Source of the DNA: Pseudomonas sp. B33.4
GTDB taxonomy: Bacteria > Pseudomonadota > Gammaproteobacteria > Pseudomonadales > Pseudomonadaceae
Assembly: GCF_034555375.1 (NCBI RefSeq)
Contig: NZ_CP140706.1
Location: forward strand, 3,029,001-3,093,000
Reading direction: 5' to 3'
Length of the DNA stretch: 64,000 nucleotides
Shown here: piece after piece, positions 45,910 to 54,378 of the stretch
Position numbering within the stretch: position 1 is the stretch's first letter
Layout of the letters: every line of letters starts with the position of its first letter
Translations under genes and position numbers: made by a program
The notes under the pieces: model-generated
Database searches by the model: none
The model's input: the letters and a program-made list of their open reading frames with translations, nothing else
Told to the model about the DNA's origin: nothing

Positions 45910-46824
45910 TCACAGGCTATCTGGATCGCCAAAAAACATCTGAATCCGCGACCGCAACCAACGCTCACCCGGATCATTATCCTGCGACCCACGCCAAGCC
46001 ATGTGCAGTTCAAACGTACGCGTCGGCAGTGGTGGATCTTCCGCGCGAACGCCGCCAGCCGCCGTCAGCGCATCCGCCGTGTAATCCGGCACGGTCGCCA
46101 CGATGTCAGTGCCCGCCAACAACGTACTCAAGCCATTGAACTGCGGCACGGCCAGCACCACATGCCGTTTGCGCCCGAGTTTTTCCAGCTCTTCATCAAT
46201 GAAACCACTGAGGTCGCCGGCAAACGACACCAGCGCATGCGGACGTGCGCAGTAGTCGTCCAGGCTCAACGGCCCCGGCACGGTATCGGCGCGCAGCAAT
46301 TTTGGTGCGCTGCGACGCAGGACCTTGCGCTTGGCGTTGGCCGGCAGGTCCGTGGTGTAGCTGACGCCAATGGATATCTCGCCGGAGGCCAACAGGCCCG
46401 GCATCAATATGTAGTTGACGCGACGGATCACCAGCACGATGCCCGGCGATTCGGCGCGCAGGCGTTTGAGCAGCATCGGCAGCAGGGCGAATTCGACGTC
46501 GTCGGACAAACCGATGCGAAATACCGAAGTGCTGGTGGCCGGGTCGAATTCGGCTGCACGGCTGACGGCGGTCGAAATCGAATCGAGGGCGGGCGAGAGC
46601 AGGGCGAAGATTTCCACCGCGCGGGCGGACGGTTCCATGCTGCGCCCGGTGCGCACGAATAACGGGTCATCGAACAGGCTGCGCAGGCGCGAAAGCGCCG
46701 CACTGATCGCCGGTTGACCGAGGAACAGCTTTTCTGCCGCCCGGGTCACACTGCGTTCGTGCATCAATGTTTCGAATACGATCAACAGGTTCAGGTCGAC
46801 ACGACGCAGGTCATTACGATTCAT
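45910..46824 (-). CDS. mexT: LysR-family regulator MexT
   Basis: A 304-residue LysR regulator; in P. aeruginosa MexT activates mexEF-oprN. The start MNRNDLRRVDLNLLIVFETL at 46824 is identical in style to MexT and follows GGA; the helix-turn-helix is at about 15-45 (RSVTRAAEKLFLGQPAISAALSRL). The effector-binding domain contains RIGLSDDVEFALLPMLLKRL and the C-terminal GNDPGERWLRSRIQ-type ending (here DNDPGERWLRSRIQMF), matching recalled MexT sequence. It is intact here. It is divergent from mexS but, unlike in P. aeruginosa, not next to mexE. Confidence 0.88.
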   Translation of the reverse strand: MNRNDLRRVDLNLLIVFETLMHERSVTRAAEKLFLGQPAISAALSRLRSLFDDPLFVRTGRSMEPSARAVEIFALLSPALDSISTAVSRAAEFDPATSTSVFRIGLSDDVEFALLPMLLKRLRAESPGIVLVIRRVNYILMPGLLASGEISIGVSYTTDLPANAKRKVLRRSAPKLLRADTVPGPLSLDDYCARPHALVSFAGDLSGFIDEELEKLGRKRHVVLAVPQFNGLSTLLAGTDIVATVPDYTADALTAAGGVRAEDPPLPTRTFELHMAWRGSQDNDPGERWLRSRIQMFFGDPDSL

Positions 46825-47094
46825 CTGGAGTCCTGGCAGAGTCATCAAGCTTGACGAGAGCGGCCATATGAGAACAATGGCCGGCATGAATCTTACGGGG
46901 AAAGGCTGGTACTCTGCACCGGAAAATTCAGCTTTACTGAGACGGTGGCAGCAGTTTTTTCATGGATTTTGCCACTGCCGCCCCTGTTGCGGAATCAATG
47001 ACAGGCATGTCGACTATTAATAGCCACTGATAGTCTTGGGTCAAAAGCCCAGATAGAGTTCATGGCATTAGAGGTTACTTTGACGAGGTTTGCG
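46825..47094. promoter_or_regulatory. mexT-mexS divergent control region
   Basis: A 270-base region between divergently read mexT and mexS. It holds a GTCGAC at about 47010, preceded by ATCA 11 bases earlier and followed by TATTAATAG, partly resembling the ATCA/GTCGAT/ATYA elements of MexT sites but with wrong spacing. Promoters for both genes are expected here; no confident hexamers were called. Confidence 0.4.
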
Positions 47095-48117
47095 ATGTCC
47101 CGCACGATCCGTTTTCACAAGTTTGGTCCGGCCGAGGTGCTCAAATGCGAAGAGCATGCGGCCGCTCAGCCAGGTCCTGGCGAAGTGCAGGTGCGTGTCG
47201 AGGCGATCGGCATCAGCTGGTATGACACCCTCTGGCGTCAGAATCTGGCCTCGTCTCAGGCGCGACTGCCTGCGGGTCTTGGTCACGAGATGGCCGGTGT
47301 GATCACCGCTGTCGGCGACGGTGTCGATGATCTGGCAGTGGGTGACAAGGTCGCCAGCTTTCCGGCCGAGAGTGCGAACGACTACCCGGTCTACGGTGAA
47401 TCGATCGTGCTGCCGCGTACTGCGCTGACCCGTTATCCGGATGTACTCAGCCCGATTGAAGCCAGTGTGCATTACACACCGCTGTTGATCGCCTACTTTG
47501 CCTACGCCGATCTGGCGCGGGTCAAGCCGGGGCAGTTTGCCCTGGTCACTGACGCCAGTCATTGCGCCGGTCCTTCGTTTGTCCAGTTGGGCAAGGCGAT
47601 GGGCGTGCGGGTGATCGCCGCGACCAAGGAAGCAGAGGAGCGCGAGTACCTGCTGTCCCTTGGCGCTGAAAAGGTCATCGTCACCGAAGAGGAAGATCTG
47701 TTGATGCGAATCAACAAGATCACTGACAACCGCGGTGTCGACGTGGTGTTCGACGGCCTCGGCGGTCCGCAGATGTCGCTGCTTGGCGATGTGCTGGCGC
47801 CGCGTGGCAGCCTGGTGCTGTACGGCCTGCAGGGTGGCAACCAGACGCCGTTCCCGGCCTGCGCAGCGTTCCAGAAGAACATCCAGTTCTTCGTGCACTG
47901 CATCGGCAACTTTACCGGCAAGCCGGAACTGGGCATCACTCAGGACCACGTCGCGCTGCAACGTGCCCTGCGTGATATCAATCAGTTGACCGCTGACCGT
48001 GTGTTGCTGCCGCTGAAGACGCGTGTATTTCCGTTCAACGAGTTCGTCGAAGCGCATCGCTACATGGACGAATGCCCGTGCCGCGAACGGGTAGCCCTGC
48101 AAGTCGAACCGGCGTAA
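47095..48117 (+). CDS. mexS: Zinc-independent MDR-family oxidoreductase MexS
   Basis: A 340-residue medium-chain dehydrogenase/quinone-reductase relative. The ATG at 47095 follows GAGG; the upstream in-frame ATG is rejected. N-terminus SRTIRFHKFGPAEVLKCEE and the segments LGHEMAGVITAVGDGV, GGPQMSLLGDVLAPRGSLVLYG and FPACAAFQKNIQF match MexS (PA2491) as recalled. In P. aeruginosa loss of MexS raises MexT activity, by an uncertain metabolic signal. The classical catalytic-zinc Cys/His set is not apparent. A strong hairpin follows the stop. Confidence 0.88.
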   Translation: MSRTIRFHKFGPAEVLKCEEHAAAQPGPGEVQVRVEAIGISWYDTLWRQNLASSQARLPAGLGHEMAGVITAVGDGVDDLAVGDKVASFPAESANDYPVYGESIVLPRTALTRYPDVLSPIEASVHYTPLLIAYFAYADLARVKPGQFALVTDASHCAGPSFVQLGKAMGVRVIAATKEAEEREYLLSLGAEKVIVTEEEDLLMRINKITDNRGVDVVFDGLGGPQMSLLGDVLAPRGSLVLYGLQGGNQTPFPACAAFQKNIQFFVHCIGNFTGKPELGITQDHVALQRALRDINQLTADRVLLPLKTRVFPFNEFVEAHRYMDECPCRERVALQVEPA

Positions 48118-48128
48118 GCCCTGTCATC

Positions 48129-48152
48129 AGAGTCCGTGGCCCCACGGACTCT
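48129..48152 (+). terminator. Hairpin after mexS
   Basis: A perfect 11-bp inverted repeat, AGAGTCCGTGG at 48129-48139 and CCACGGACTCT at 48142-48152, with a two-base centre, followed by TCTGCGTTT. It lies 11 bases past the mexS stop and is probably its terminator, though the T-run is weak. Confidence 0.7.
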
Positions 48153-48667
48153 TCTGCGTTTAGCTTCCCCTCCTGAAAAACAGCGCACCGTGGCAATGGC
48201 GCCACGACCGATCAGCAACTGAACCGGTTTTTGCTCGCGATCTGTATCTTCTAATCACAATGTAAGCCCTGATAATTGAATGATTACTTTCATCTCAAGG
48301 AATGAGCCATGTCTGTGCTTTCAATTTGTCCTGCGCGATATAAAACGAGCAAATCTGTTGGTCGTGCCTATTTCTGTTTAATTGTTGTAGGCCTATTCGG
48401 AAACCGCTTCTCTTTTTCTTGTACTCACTTGTCGTGGGACCTTGTGGGAAGTTTCCTAGGATCGCGTCCAGAAAAAAATATCCCAGCAATTACAGGGGGT
48501 TGAGGTTGTCTTTTGGCGGCTGAAGGGTTTTTTTAAGCTCAAGTGTTTCAAATAACTTCAAACTTGTAAGTGTTAGCATTCGAACGTCTATTACTTATTG
48601 ATGAATTGTCGCCCGACTGATATTTCAGTGCGTGCGGCAGGAAACTTTCGATACTGGGTAAATACCG
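48153..48667. other. Long AT-richer intergenic region with a doubtful 64-codon ORF
   Basis: About 515 bases without a supported gene. A 64-codon frame at 48309-48503 starts with ATG after AAGGAATGAGCC and reads MSVLSICPARYKTSKSV, but it has no recognised relative and an equally long frame lies opposite. The region next to 48668 should hold the promoter of the unknown gene. Base content is visibly lower in GC than the flanking mexS gene. Confidence 0.4.
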
Positions 48668-50134
48668 ATGAGCACGATCCATGATCAGGCAATGAACTAT
48701 GTCTACCAGCAAGTATTGCAACGTTTGCTGAGTTTCTTTTCCCGCGCGGAGCGCACGGCGCTGCAGTTGCTGATCCAGCGACTGGCAGTGGCGGCGGGCG
48801 GCATGGAGAACATCGGTCATTTCAAGGTGCTGGTGAACCAGTCCGGGTCGCGCGACAGTTGTTACACCCTGGCCTTGCTGCGGGCCGCGCAATTGAGCAT
48901 TGCCGGCCGTGCGCCTGCGACCTTTCAGCTACGGGTGGCGACCTTGCGCTGGAACGGCAACAGTGAAACGTCCCTGCAAAACCTGCACCGCAGCTACAGT
49001 GCACTGTTTCTGTATGACGATCCTCGGGTAGAGCTGGTGATGGTCGATCACCGCGAGGTGTTGCCGTTTGATCATCAGACACCCATTGGCGAAGCCGGTC
49101 GCGAGAGCAATCGTGTCAACCTGCTGTTGATCGGGCATCGTCGAGCCTGGAATGAACCGCTTGAACTGTGGGATGACGCGTACCTGGCCACCGCCGAGTT
49201 CTACGGTCAGGTTGCACGCTGGAACAATGGCGTCGACGCGATGATCGGCAGCGAGTCCGCACGTCGTCAGCGGCACTTCCTCGACGGACTGGAACGCGCC
49301 ACGCACAAAGCCGCGATTGCCGCGCCGCAGATGAGCACCGTCGGTTTTGAAATGCTGTTCCCGCTGCTCGACGGGCTGGGCGGCGATTATTACCGCGAGT
49401 TTTACCCCGAAGAGGAGCGGGTAACCTGGCGCCCGGAAGGTCATTTCGAGGCCTGTCGGCGAACCAGTTTTATCAATATCAACGACATGATTGTCGGCAA
49501 GCTCGAAGAACGCTGGCCTTTGCTGAGTGATTTTCTGGGTTTTCAGGCTGACGACGTGACGCTCTATCAAGGAGACGATGAACACGTGGAGCCTGTGGTG
49601 GCCGCGCACTTGCGAGGTTTGCAGACGCAATTCATAGAGGGGCGCACCTATGAGGCCGGCGTCAGTGATTACCTGACCGGTCTCCTGATAACCATGCGGC
49701 AAAAGCAGGTCCCCGAGCCTGTGTGCGAACAATTGCTGGCAAGCTTCGGCGATTTGCAGGCGCCCGAGCATCTGCGTTCGCAGGCGGCAAACGCCTTGCA
49801 GGCCAGTTTCGAGCTGAATGAAATCCAGCTGGCATGCCTTTTGTTTGCGCCTTTTATCAATGGGGGCGCCGGGCTCGAGCGCTTCTTGCGCAATTGTCAT
49901 CCCGGGATGCTGGTGGCGTTGCCGGATCTGCATCGGGCAATGCAAGGGCTGCATGCTCCGGAGCAGGTACTGAAGTGGATGACGGATGTCAGCGGGCTGC
50001 CAGTCAGGATGATTGTGCGTTTGTATGCAATGGCGCCTGTGCGCATGCCTGAATCCAGCGAAGGTGCAGCGCAGAACGACAACGAGGACGATACGCTGGC
50101 TGAGCCTCCCGCCGATCGAACGGCGGAAGGTTGA
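48668..50134 (+). CDS. Uncharacterised 488-residue protein
   Basis: Not recognised. The ATG at 48668 follows a weak GGTAAA-type site. No signal peptide or membrane segment is seen, so it is likely cytosolic. It begins with helical sequence (YVYQQVLQRLLSFFSRAERTALQLLIQR), has mixed content in the middle with a Tyr-rich GGDYYREFYPEEERVTW, and a helical later part (SDYLTGLLITMRQKQVPEPV). The last ~25 residues are acidic and low complexity. Codon use is normal for the genome, and both ORF length and wobble pattern support a real gene. It is read 49 bases ahead of a MocR-like gene and probably shares an operon with it. Function unknown. Confidence 0.8.
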   Translation: MSTIHDQAMNYVYQQVLQRLLSFFSRAERTALQLLIQRLAVAAGGMENIGHFKVLVNQSGSRDSCYTLALLRAAQLSIAGRAPATFQLRVATLRWNGNSETSLQNLHRSYSALFLYDDPRVELVMVDHREVLPFDHQTPIGEAGRESNRVNLLLIGHRRAWNEPLELWDDAYLATAEFYGQVARWNNGVDAMIGSESARRQRHFLDGLERATHKAAIAAPQMSTVGFEMLFPLLDGLGGDYYREFYPEEERVTWRPEGHFEACRRTSFININDMIVGKLEERWPLLSDFLGFQADDVTLYQGDDEHVEPVVAAHLRGLQTQFIEGRTYEAGVSDYLTGLLITMRQKQVPEPVCEQLLASFGDLQAPEHLRSQAANALQASFELNEIQLACLLFAPFINGGAGLERFLRNCHPGMLVALPDLHRAMQGLHAPEQVLKWMTDVSGLPVRMIVRLYAMAPVRMPESSEGAAQNDNEDDTLAEPPADRTAEG

Positions 50135-50183
50135 TCGTGTGCTGCTTGTCCGCAGATGAGCCCATGCCCATGGACGCGGGCTC

Positions 50184-51584
50184 GTGAAAACGTCGAGAGA
50201 GAATGACTTCGTTTACCAGGCGGTTTATCGGTATTTGAAGTTGTTGATAGACGAGGCGGGGAGTAGCCCGCCAGTGCGCTTGCCGTCACTGCGACAATTG
50301 GCTGAACGGCTCAATGTGTCGATCTCGACTGTCCAGTACGCGTATTCGCTGCTGGAGAAGGAAGGGCGGGTCTATTCGATTGCCAAGTCCGGTTACTACG
50401 CGCAGCCGCTGCACGTGATGGATTCGCCCGACAGCGGCAGTGATTTGCTCGAAACCGTTTACGTCAACGCCAGGCGACCCGGCATGTGTGTGTTGAGCAG
50501 TGATGAACCCGCCTCGCTGCAACCACTGGACAGTCCATTGCTGATGCTGGAGCGTGAACTGCTGCGCCAGTATCCTCGTCAGCCGCAAGCGCTGGTGCAA
50601 CCTTGTGGAGAGCTGGAACTGCGCATGGTTTTGGCCGCGCGCTACACCTCGTCTACCGCCAATTACTGGCGCGCGGATGACGTCTATATCGGCGCCGACC
50701 TGCGCAGTGTCCTGGAAATACTGATTTCGGTGCTTGAGTTGCGTCGGGCCACCGTGATCGTTGAATCGCCTTGTGACTGGGTGATCTTGCGTCTGCTGGA
50801 GGCCGCTGAAGTGCGCGTTATCGAGCTGCCGTTGCTTGCCGGAGGCGTGATCGATGCGCAGCGACTGGAGTCGTTGCTGCAAAGTGAGCCGGTGCGTCTG
50901 ATTCTTTTGTCAGCGGCGTTGAGCATGCCCCGGGGCACCTTGCGCCCACTGGGCAACCAGCAGGCAATCGCGCATTTGCTCCGCCACCATGGCACGTGGG
51001 TGCTGGAAAACGATTGTTACAGCGAGCTTCATGAAGGCGGTGACGCCCAGCGCTTGCGCGACTGCCTGGACCCGGATCGTTTGCTGGTGTTCTCCACGTT
51101 CGAGAGATTCATCGGTGCCGAGGCGCCTTTCGGCTTTTTGCTGTCGCGTCATTGGCGTAATGAATTGCAAAGGCATTTCCTGTTGCGCGCGTTTCGCTTG
51201 TCGCCCATCCGTCAGAAGGCTATCGCCAGGCTGCTTGGCGGTGGTCGGCTGGATCAGCATCTGGCCATATTGCGGCGGATGCTCAAGGAGCGGCGCACGC
51301 ACCTGATCGACCTGTTGCGCGAGCGCCTCGGTGATGCGTTGCAGATTGTCGAACCCCAGGGCGGCGCAACCGTCTGGGTGCGTTCGCTGCGACCGGTGAA
51401 CATGGGGTATGTTTTTCAGCGTCTGCTCAGGCAGCAGATCGTTATTGCGCCGGGCGAGCTGTTCAGCCTGCAAGGCCTGCATGCACACCACCTGCGTTTG
51501 AGCCCGCTGACTCATGCCGACCATGACCTGGCCAGTGTGGTCGGGTTGATCGGTGACGCATTGCGGCTGGCACCCACTGACTAA
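50184..51584 (+). CDS. MocR-like regulator (GntR HTH + aminotransferase fold) lacking the PLP lysine
   Basis: A 466-residue protein with an N-terminal GntR winged helix (about 8-75: VYRYLKLLIDEAGSSPPVRLPSLRQLAERL, then VSISTVQYAYSLLEKEGRVYS) joined to a class I aminotransferase-like domain (about 120-460). In MocR/PdxR proteins PLP binds a Lys in a T-F-S-K motif; here the aligned stretch is STFERF, with Arg308 where the Lys should be. The strand before it keeps an acidic END. It may have lost PLP binding and sense another ligand, or none. It is likely in an operon with the unknown 488-residue gene, which could be its target or partner. Confidence 0.88.
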   Translation: MKTSRENDFVYQAVYRYLKLLIDEAGSSPPVRLPSLRQLAERLNVSISTVQYAYSLLEKEGRVYSIAKSGYYAQPLHVMDSPDSGSDLLETVYVNARRPGMCVLSSDEPASLQPLDSPLLMLERELLRQYPRQPQALVQPCGELELRMVLAARYTSSTANYWRADDVYIGADLRSVLEILISVLELRRATVIVESPCDWVILRLLEAAEVRVIELPLLAGGVIDAQRLESLLQSEPVRLILLSAALSMPRGTLRPLGNQQAIAHLLRHHGTWVLENDCYSELHEGGDAQRLRDCLDPDRLLVFSTFERFIGAEAPFGFLLSRHWRNELQRHFLLRAFRLSPIRQKAIARLLGGGRLDQHLAILRRMLKERRTHLIDLLRERLGDALQIVEPQGGATVWVRSLRPVNMGYVFQRLLRQQIVIAPGELFSLQGLHAHHLRLSPLTHADHDLASVVGLIGDALRLAPTD

Positions 51585-51689
51585 CGTTAAAAAACATCGG
51601 GAGAGTCCCGGATAGATCCCATCGCACTGCGGTCAAACTGCCAGTAAACTGCGCTCCATTCCTGAACCACTCTATTTCAGAGGTTTTGC

Positions 51690-53336
51690 ATGACACTCAG
51701 TCCTTTTGCGGGCAAACCGGCACCGGCAGAATTGTTGGTCGATATCCCGCGACTGGTGACGGCTTATTACACCGGACAGCCCGACGCCTCGATTTCCACT
51801 CAGCGTGTGGCGTTCGGTACGTCCGGACACCGGGGCAGCTCTTTCGACTTGAGTTTCAACGAATGGCACGTTCTGGCCATCAGCCAGGCGATCTGCCTGT
51901 ATCGCGAAGCACAAGGGATTACCGGGCCGCTGTTTGTCGGCATCGACACCCACGCGCTGTCGACCCCGGCCGGTGCCAGCGCGCTGGAAGTGCTGGCGGC
52001 CAACGGTGTCACCGTGATGATCGCCGAAGGTGATGAATACACGCCAACGCCAGCCATTTCCCACGCCATTCTTTGCTACAACCGTGGTCGCACTTCGGGT
52101 CTGGCAGACGGCATCGTCATCACGCCGTCGCACAACCCGCCACAAAGCGGTGGTTACAAGTACAACCCAACCAATGGCGGTCCGGCCGACACCCACATCA
52201 CCAAGTGGATCGAAGCCAAGGCCAATGAACTGCTGGCCGCCAAACTGGCCGGTGTGAAACGCATCAGCTACGAGCAGGCGCTCAAGGCCAGCACGACGCA
52301 TCGCCACGATTACCTGAACACCTACGTAGCCGACCTGATCAACGTCATCGACTTCGACGCCATTCGCGACGCCAAACTGCGTCTGGGCGTTGATCCGCTG
52401 GGAGGAGCAGGGGTGCGCTACTGGTCGGCGATTGCCGAGCATTACCGCCTCGATCTGCAAGTGGTCAACAAGGCAGTCGACGCGACGTTCCGTTTCATGA
52501 CCGTCGACTGGGATGGCCAGATTCGCATGGACCCGTCGTCCAGCCACGCGATGCAAGGCCTGATCGGCCTGAAAGAGCGATTCGACGTGGCTTTTGCCTG
52601 CGACCCGGATCACGACCGCCACGGTATTGTGACGCCGTCCGGTGGCTTGCTGGCGCCGAACAATTACCTCGCGGTGTCGATCGATTACCTGTTCCAGAAC
52701 CGCCCGCAGTGGCGTGCGGATGCCGGCGTGGGCAAAACCGTGGTCAGCAGCGGTCTGATCGATCGTGTTGCCAAGCGTCTGGGGCGTCGACTTTACGAAG
52801 TCCCGGTCGGTTTCAAATGGTTCGCTGACGGCCTGTTCGATGGCTCGCTGGGTTTCGGCGGCGAAGAGAGCGCCGGCGCATCGTTCCTGCGCAAGGACGG
52901 TGGCGTGTGGAGCACCGACAAGGACGGTCTGATCCCGGCATTGCTCGCCGCCGAAATGACCGCACGCACCGGTCGCGATCCGAGCCAGGCCTACAAGGCA
53001 TTGACCGATGAGCTGGGCGAACCATTCTCGGTACGCGTCGACGCCAAGGCCAACCCCGAGCAGAAAGCACTGCTGAGCAAATTGTCACCGGAGCAGGTCA
53101 CCTCGACCGAACTGGCCGGTGAGAAAATTCAGAGCATTCTCAGCCATGCGCCGGGCAACGATCAGGCGATCGGCGGTCTGAAAGTAATGACTGAAAACGG
53201 CTGGTTCGCTGCGCGTCCGTCGGGCACCGAAGACATCTACAAGATTTACGCCGAAAGCTTCATCGGTGACGACCACCTGAAACAATTGGTCGTAGAAGCC
53301 CAGGCGCTGGTGGATGGCGCCATCTCCAGCAAGTGA
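51690..53336 (+). CDS. pgm: Phosphoglucomutase, alpha-D-glucose specific
   Basis: A 548-residue phosphohexomutase interconverting glucose-1-phosphate and glucose-6-phosphate. The substrate and metal motifs are [10 protein letters not shown] near residue 45, the phosphoserine loop [16 protein letters not shown], the magnesium loop [14 protein letters not shown] and the sugar loop [12 protein letters not shown], and the C-terminal [16 protein letters not shown] phosphate-binding loop. Length fits bacterial Pgm. GAGG lies just before the ATG. It is monocistronic, closed by a strong terminator, and feeds trehalose, glycogen and envelope sugar pathways. Confidence 0.96.
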   Translation: MTLSPFAGKPAPAELLVDIPRLVTAYYTGQPDASISTQRVAFGTSGHRGSSFDLSFNEWHVLAISQAICLYREAQGITGPLFVGIDTHALSTPAGASALEVLAANGVTVMIAEGDEYTPTPAISHAILCYNRGRTSGLADGIVITPSHNPPQSGGYKYNPTNGGPADTHITKWIEAKANELLAAKLAGVKRISYEQALKASTTHRHDYLNTYVADLINVIDFDAIRDAKLRLGVDPLGGAGVRYWSAIAEHYRLDLQVVNKAVDATFRFMTVDWDGQIRMDPSSSHAMQGLIGLKERFDVAFACDPDHDRHGIVTPSGGLLAPNNYLAVSIDYLFQNRPQWRADAGVGKTVVSSGLIDRVAKRLGRRLYEVPVGFKWFADGLFDGSLGFGGEESAGASFLRKDGGVWSTDKDGLIPALLAAEMTARTGRDPSQAYKALTDELGEPFSVRVDAKANPEQKALLSKLSPEQVTSTELAGEKIQSILSHAPGNDQAIGGLKVMTENGWFAARPSGTEDIYKIYAESFIGDDHLKQLVVEAQALVDGAISSK

Positions 53337-53352
53337 TGTTCGCAAGTGCATG

Positions 53353-53389
53353 AAAAAAGGGGCAACCATTATGGTTGCCCCTTTTTTTG
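53353..53389. terminator. Bidirectional terminator pgm / pirin
   Basis: AAAAAAGGGGCAACC-ATTAT-GGTTGCCCCTTTTTTT at 53353-53387: a 10-bp stem with A- and T-runs, ending both the forward pgm and the reverse pirin transcripts. Confidence 0.95.
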
Positions 53390-53405
53390 CCCGTCATTCA
53401 AGTGG

Positions 53406-54101
53406 TCAAGCCAGATCCACCAGCACAATCTCGCTGTCCTCAATGGCCGTGACGGTCAGCACGCGCTCCTGCGCCACGGCCACACCGTCTCGAGCCTGTG
53501 CGCGCAAGCCGTTGACTTCAATCACACCGGTGCTTGGTACCAGATATGCACGGCGGCCTTCATCCAGATGATATTCCGCCGTTTCACCTGCCTTGAGATT
53601 GGCCGCGACCAATCGTGCATCAGCGCGAATCCGCAGGCTCTGGTCATCACCATCCTTGCCGCTGGCCAGGGTGACAAAGCCTTCACGCTGGCCTTTCGGG
53701 AAAGGTTTGGCACCCCAAGAGGGTGGCGCGCCGGTTTCCGTCGGCAGAATCCAGATCTGGAAGATCCGGGTGTCTTTCGATTCCAGGTTGTATTCGCTGT
53801 GCGCGATGCCGGTGCCGGCACTCATCACCTGGACGTCGCCAGCCTCGGTGCGGCCCTTGTTGCCCAGGTTGTCCTGGTGAGTAATCGCACCTTCACGGAC
53901 ATAGGTGATGATTTCCATGTCGCGATGCGGGTGCTGAGGGAAACCAGTGCCTGCTGCGATCACGTCATCGTTCCAGACGCGCAGGTTGCCCCAGTTCATC
54001 CGTTGCGGGTCGTAGTATTCGGCGAACGAAAAGTGGTGATGAGCATCCAGCCAGCCGTGATGGGCGCCGCCCAGCGAGCTGAAAGGTCTGAGTTCAAGCA
54101 T
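53406..54101 (-). CDS. Pirin-family bicupin protein
   Basis: A 231-residue pirin/YhaK-type protein. The N-terminal cupin keeps the metal ligands in HHHFSFAEYYDP and GFPQHPHRDMEIITYV, and VMSAGTGIAHSEYN provides the last His/Glu. The second cupin is degenerate, as usual. Some relatives are quercetin 2,3-dioxygenases; others bind regulatory partners. No substrate is suggested by the neighbours. Single gene. Confidence 0.92.
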   Translation of the reverse strand: MLELRPFSSLGGAHHGWLDAHHHFSFAEYYDPQRMNWGNLRVWNDDVIAAGTGFPQHPHRDMEIITYVREGAITHQDNLGNKGRTEAGDVQVMSAGTGIAHSEYNLESKDTRIFQIWILPTETGAPPSWGAKPFPKGQREGFVTLASGKDGDDQSLRIRADARLVAANLKAGETAEYHLDEGRRAYLVPSTGVIEVNGLRAQARDGVAVAQERVLTVTAIEDSEIVLVDLA

Positions 54102-54378
54102 GATCGTCTCCTCAAAAGGCTCGGCATGGGGCGTGATGGTTGCACCCGACGCGAGACCGGTGGTTTATGACGGCCATCATCTATCAGTTAATAATCGATA
54201 AAAAGCGTAAAAAGTGCGGCGTTATGATCGAAATTCCAGATAAGAAAAGGGCTCGAAAGCGTCTCATCTCACCTTCAGTTCATCGCTTAAACCAATGACC
54301 TGTAAGCATTTCGCTAGAACTGAGCGGCAAATACCGCCACCATAGCCGCAACAGCCTCACACACTGGAGCCCCTCAGC

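Noticed and set aside
46900..47060. Canonical MexT box between mexT and mexS
   Set aside because: GTCGAC and ATCA elements occur but with 11 rather than 5 bases between them, so the match is not strong enough to call.
48309..48503. Possible 64-codon gene after mexS
   Set aside because: It has a plausible AAGGA-like site but no recognised relative, atypical composition, and an equally long frame on the other strand; left as doubtful within the intergenic entry.
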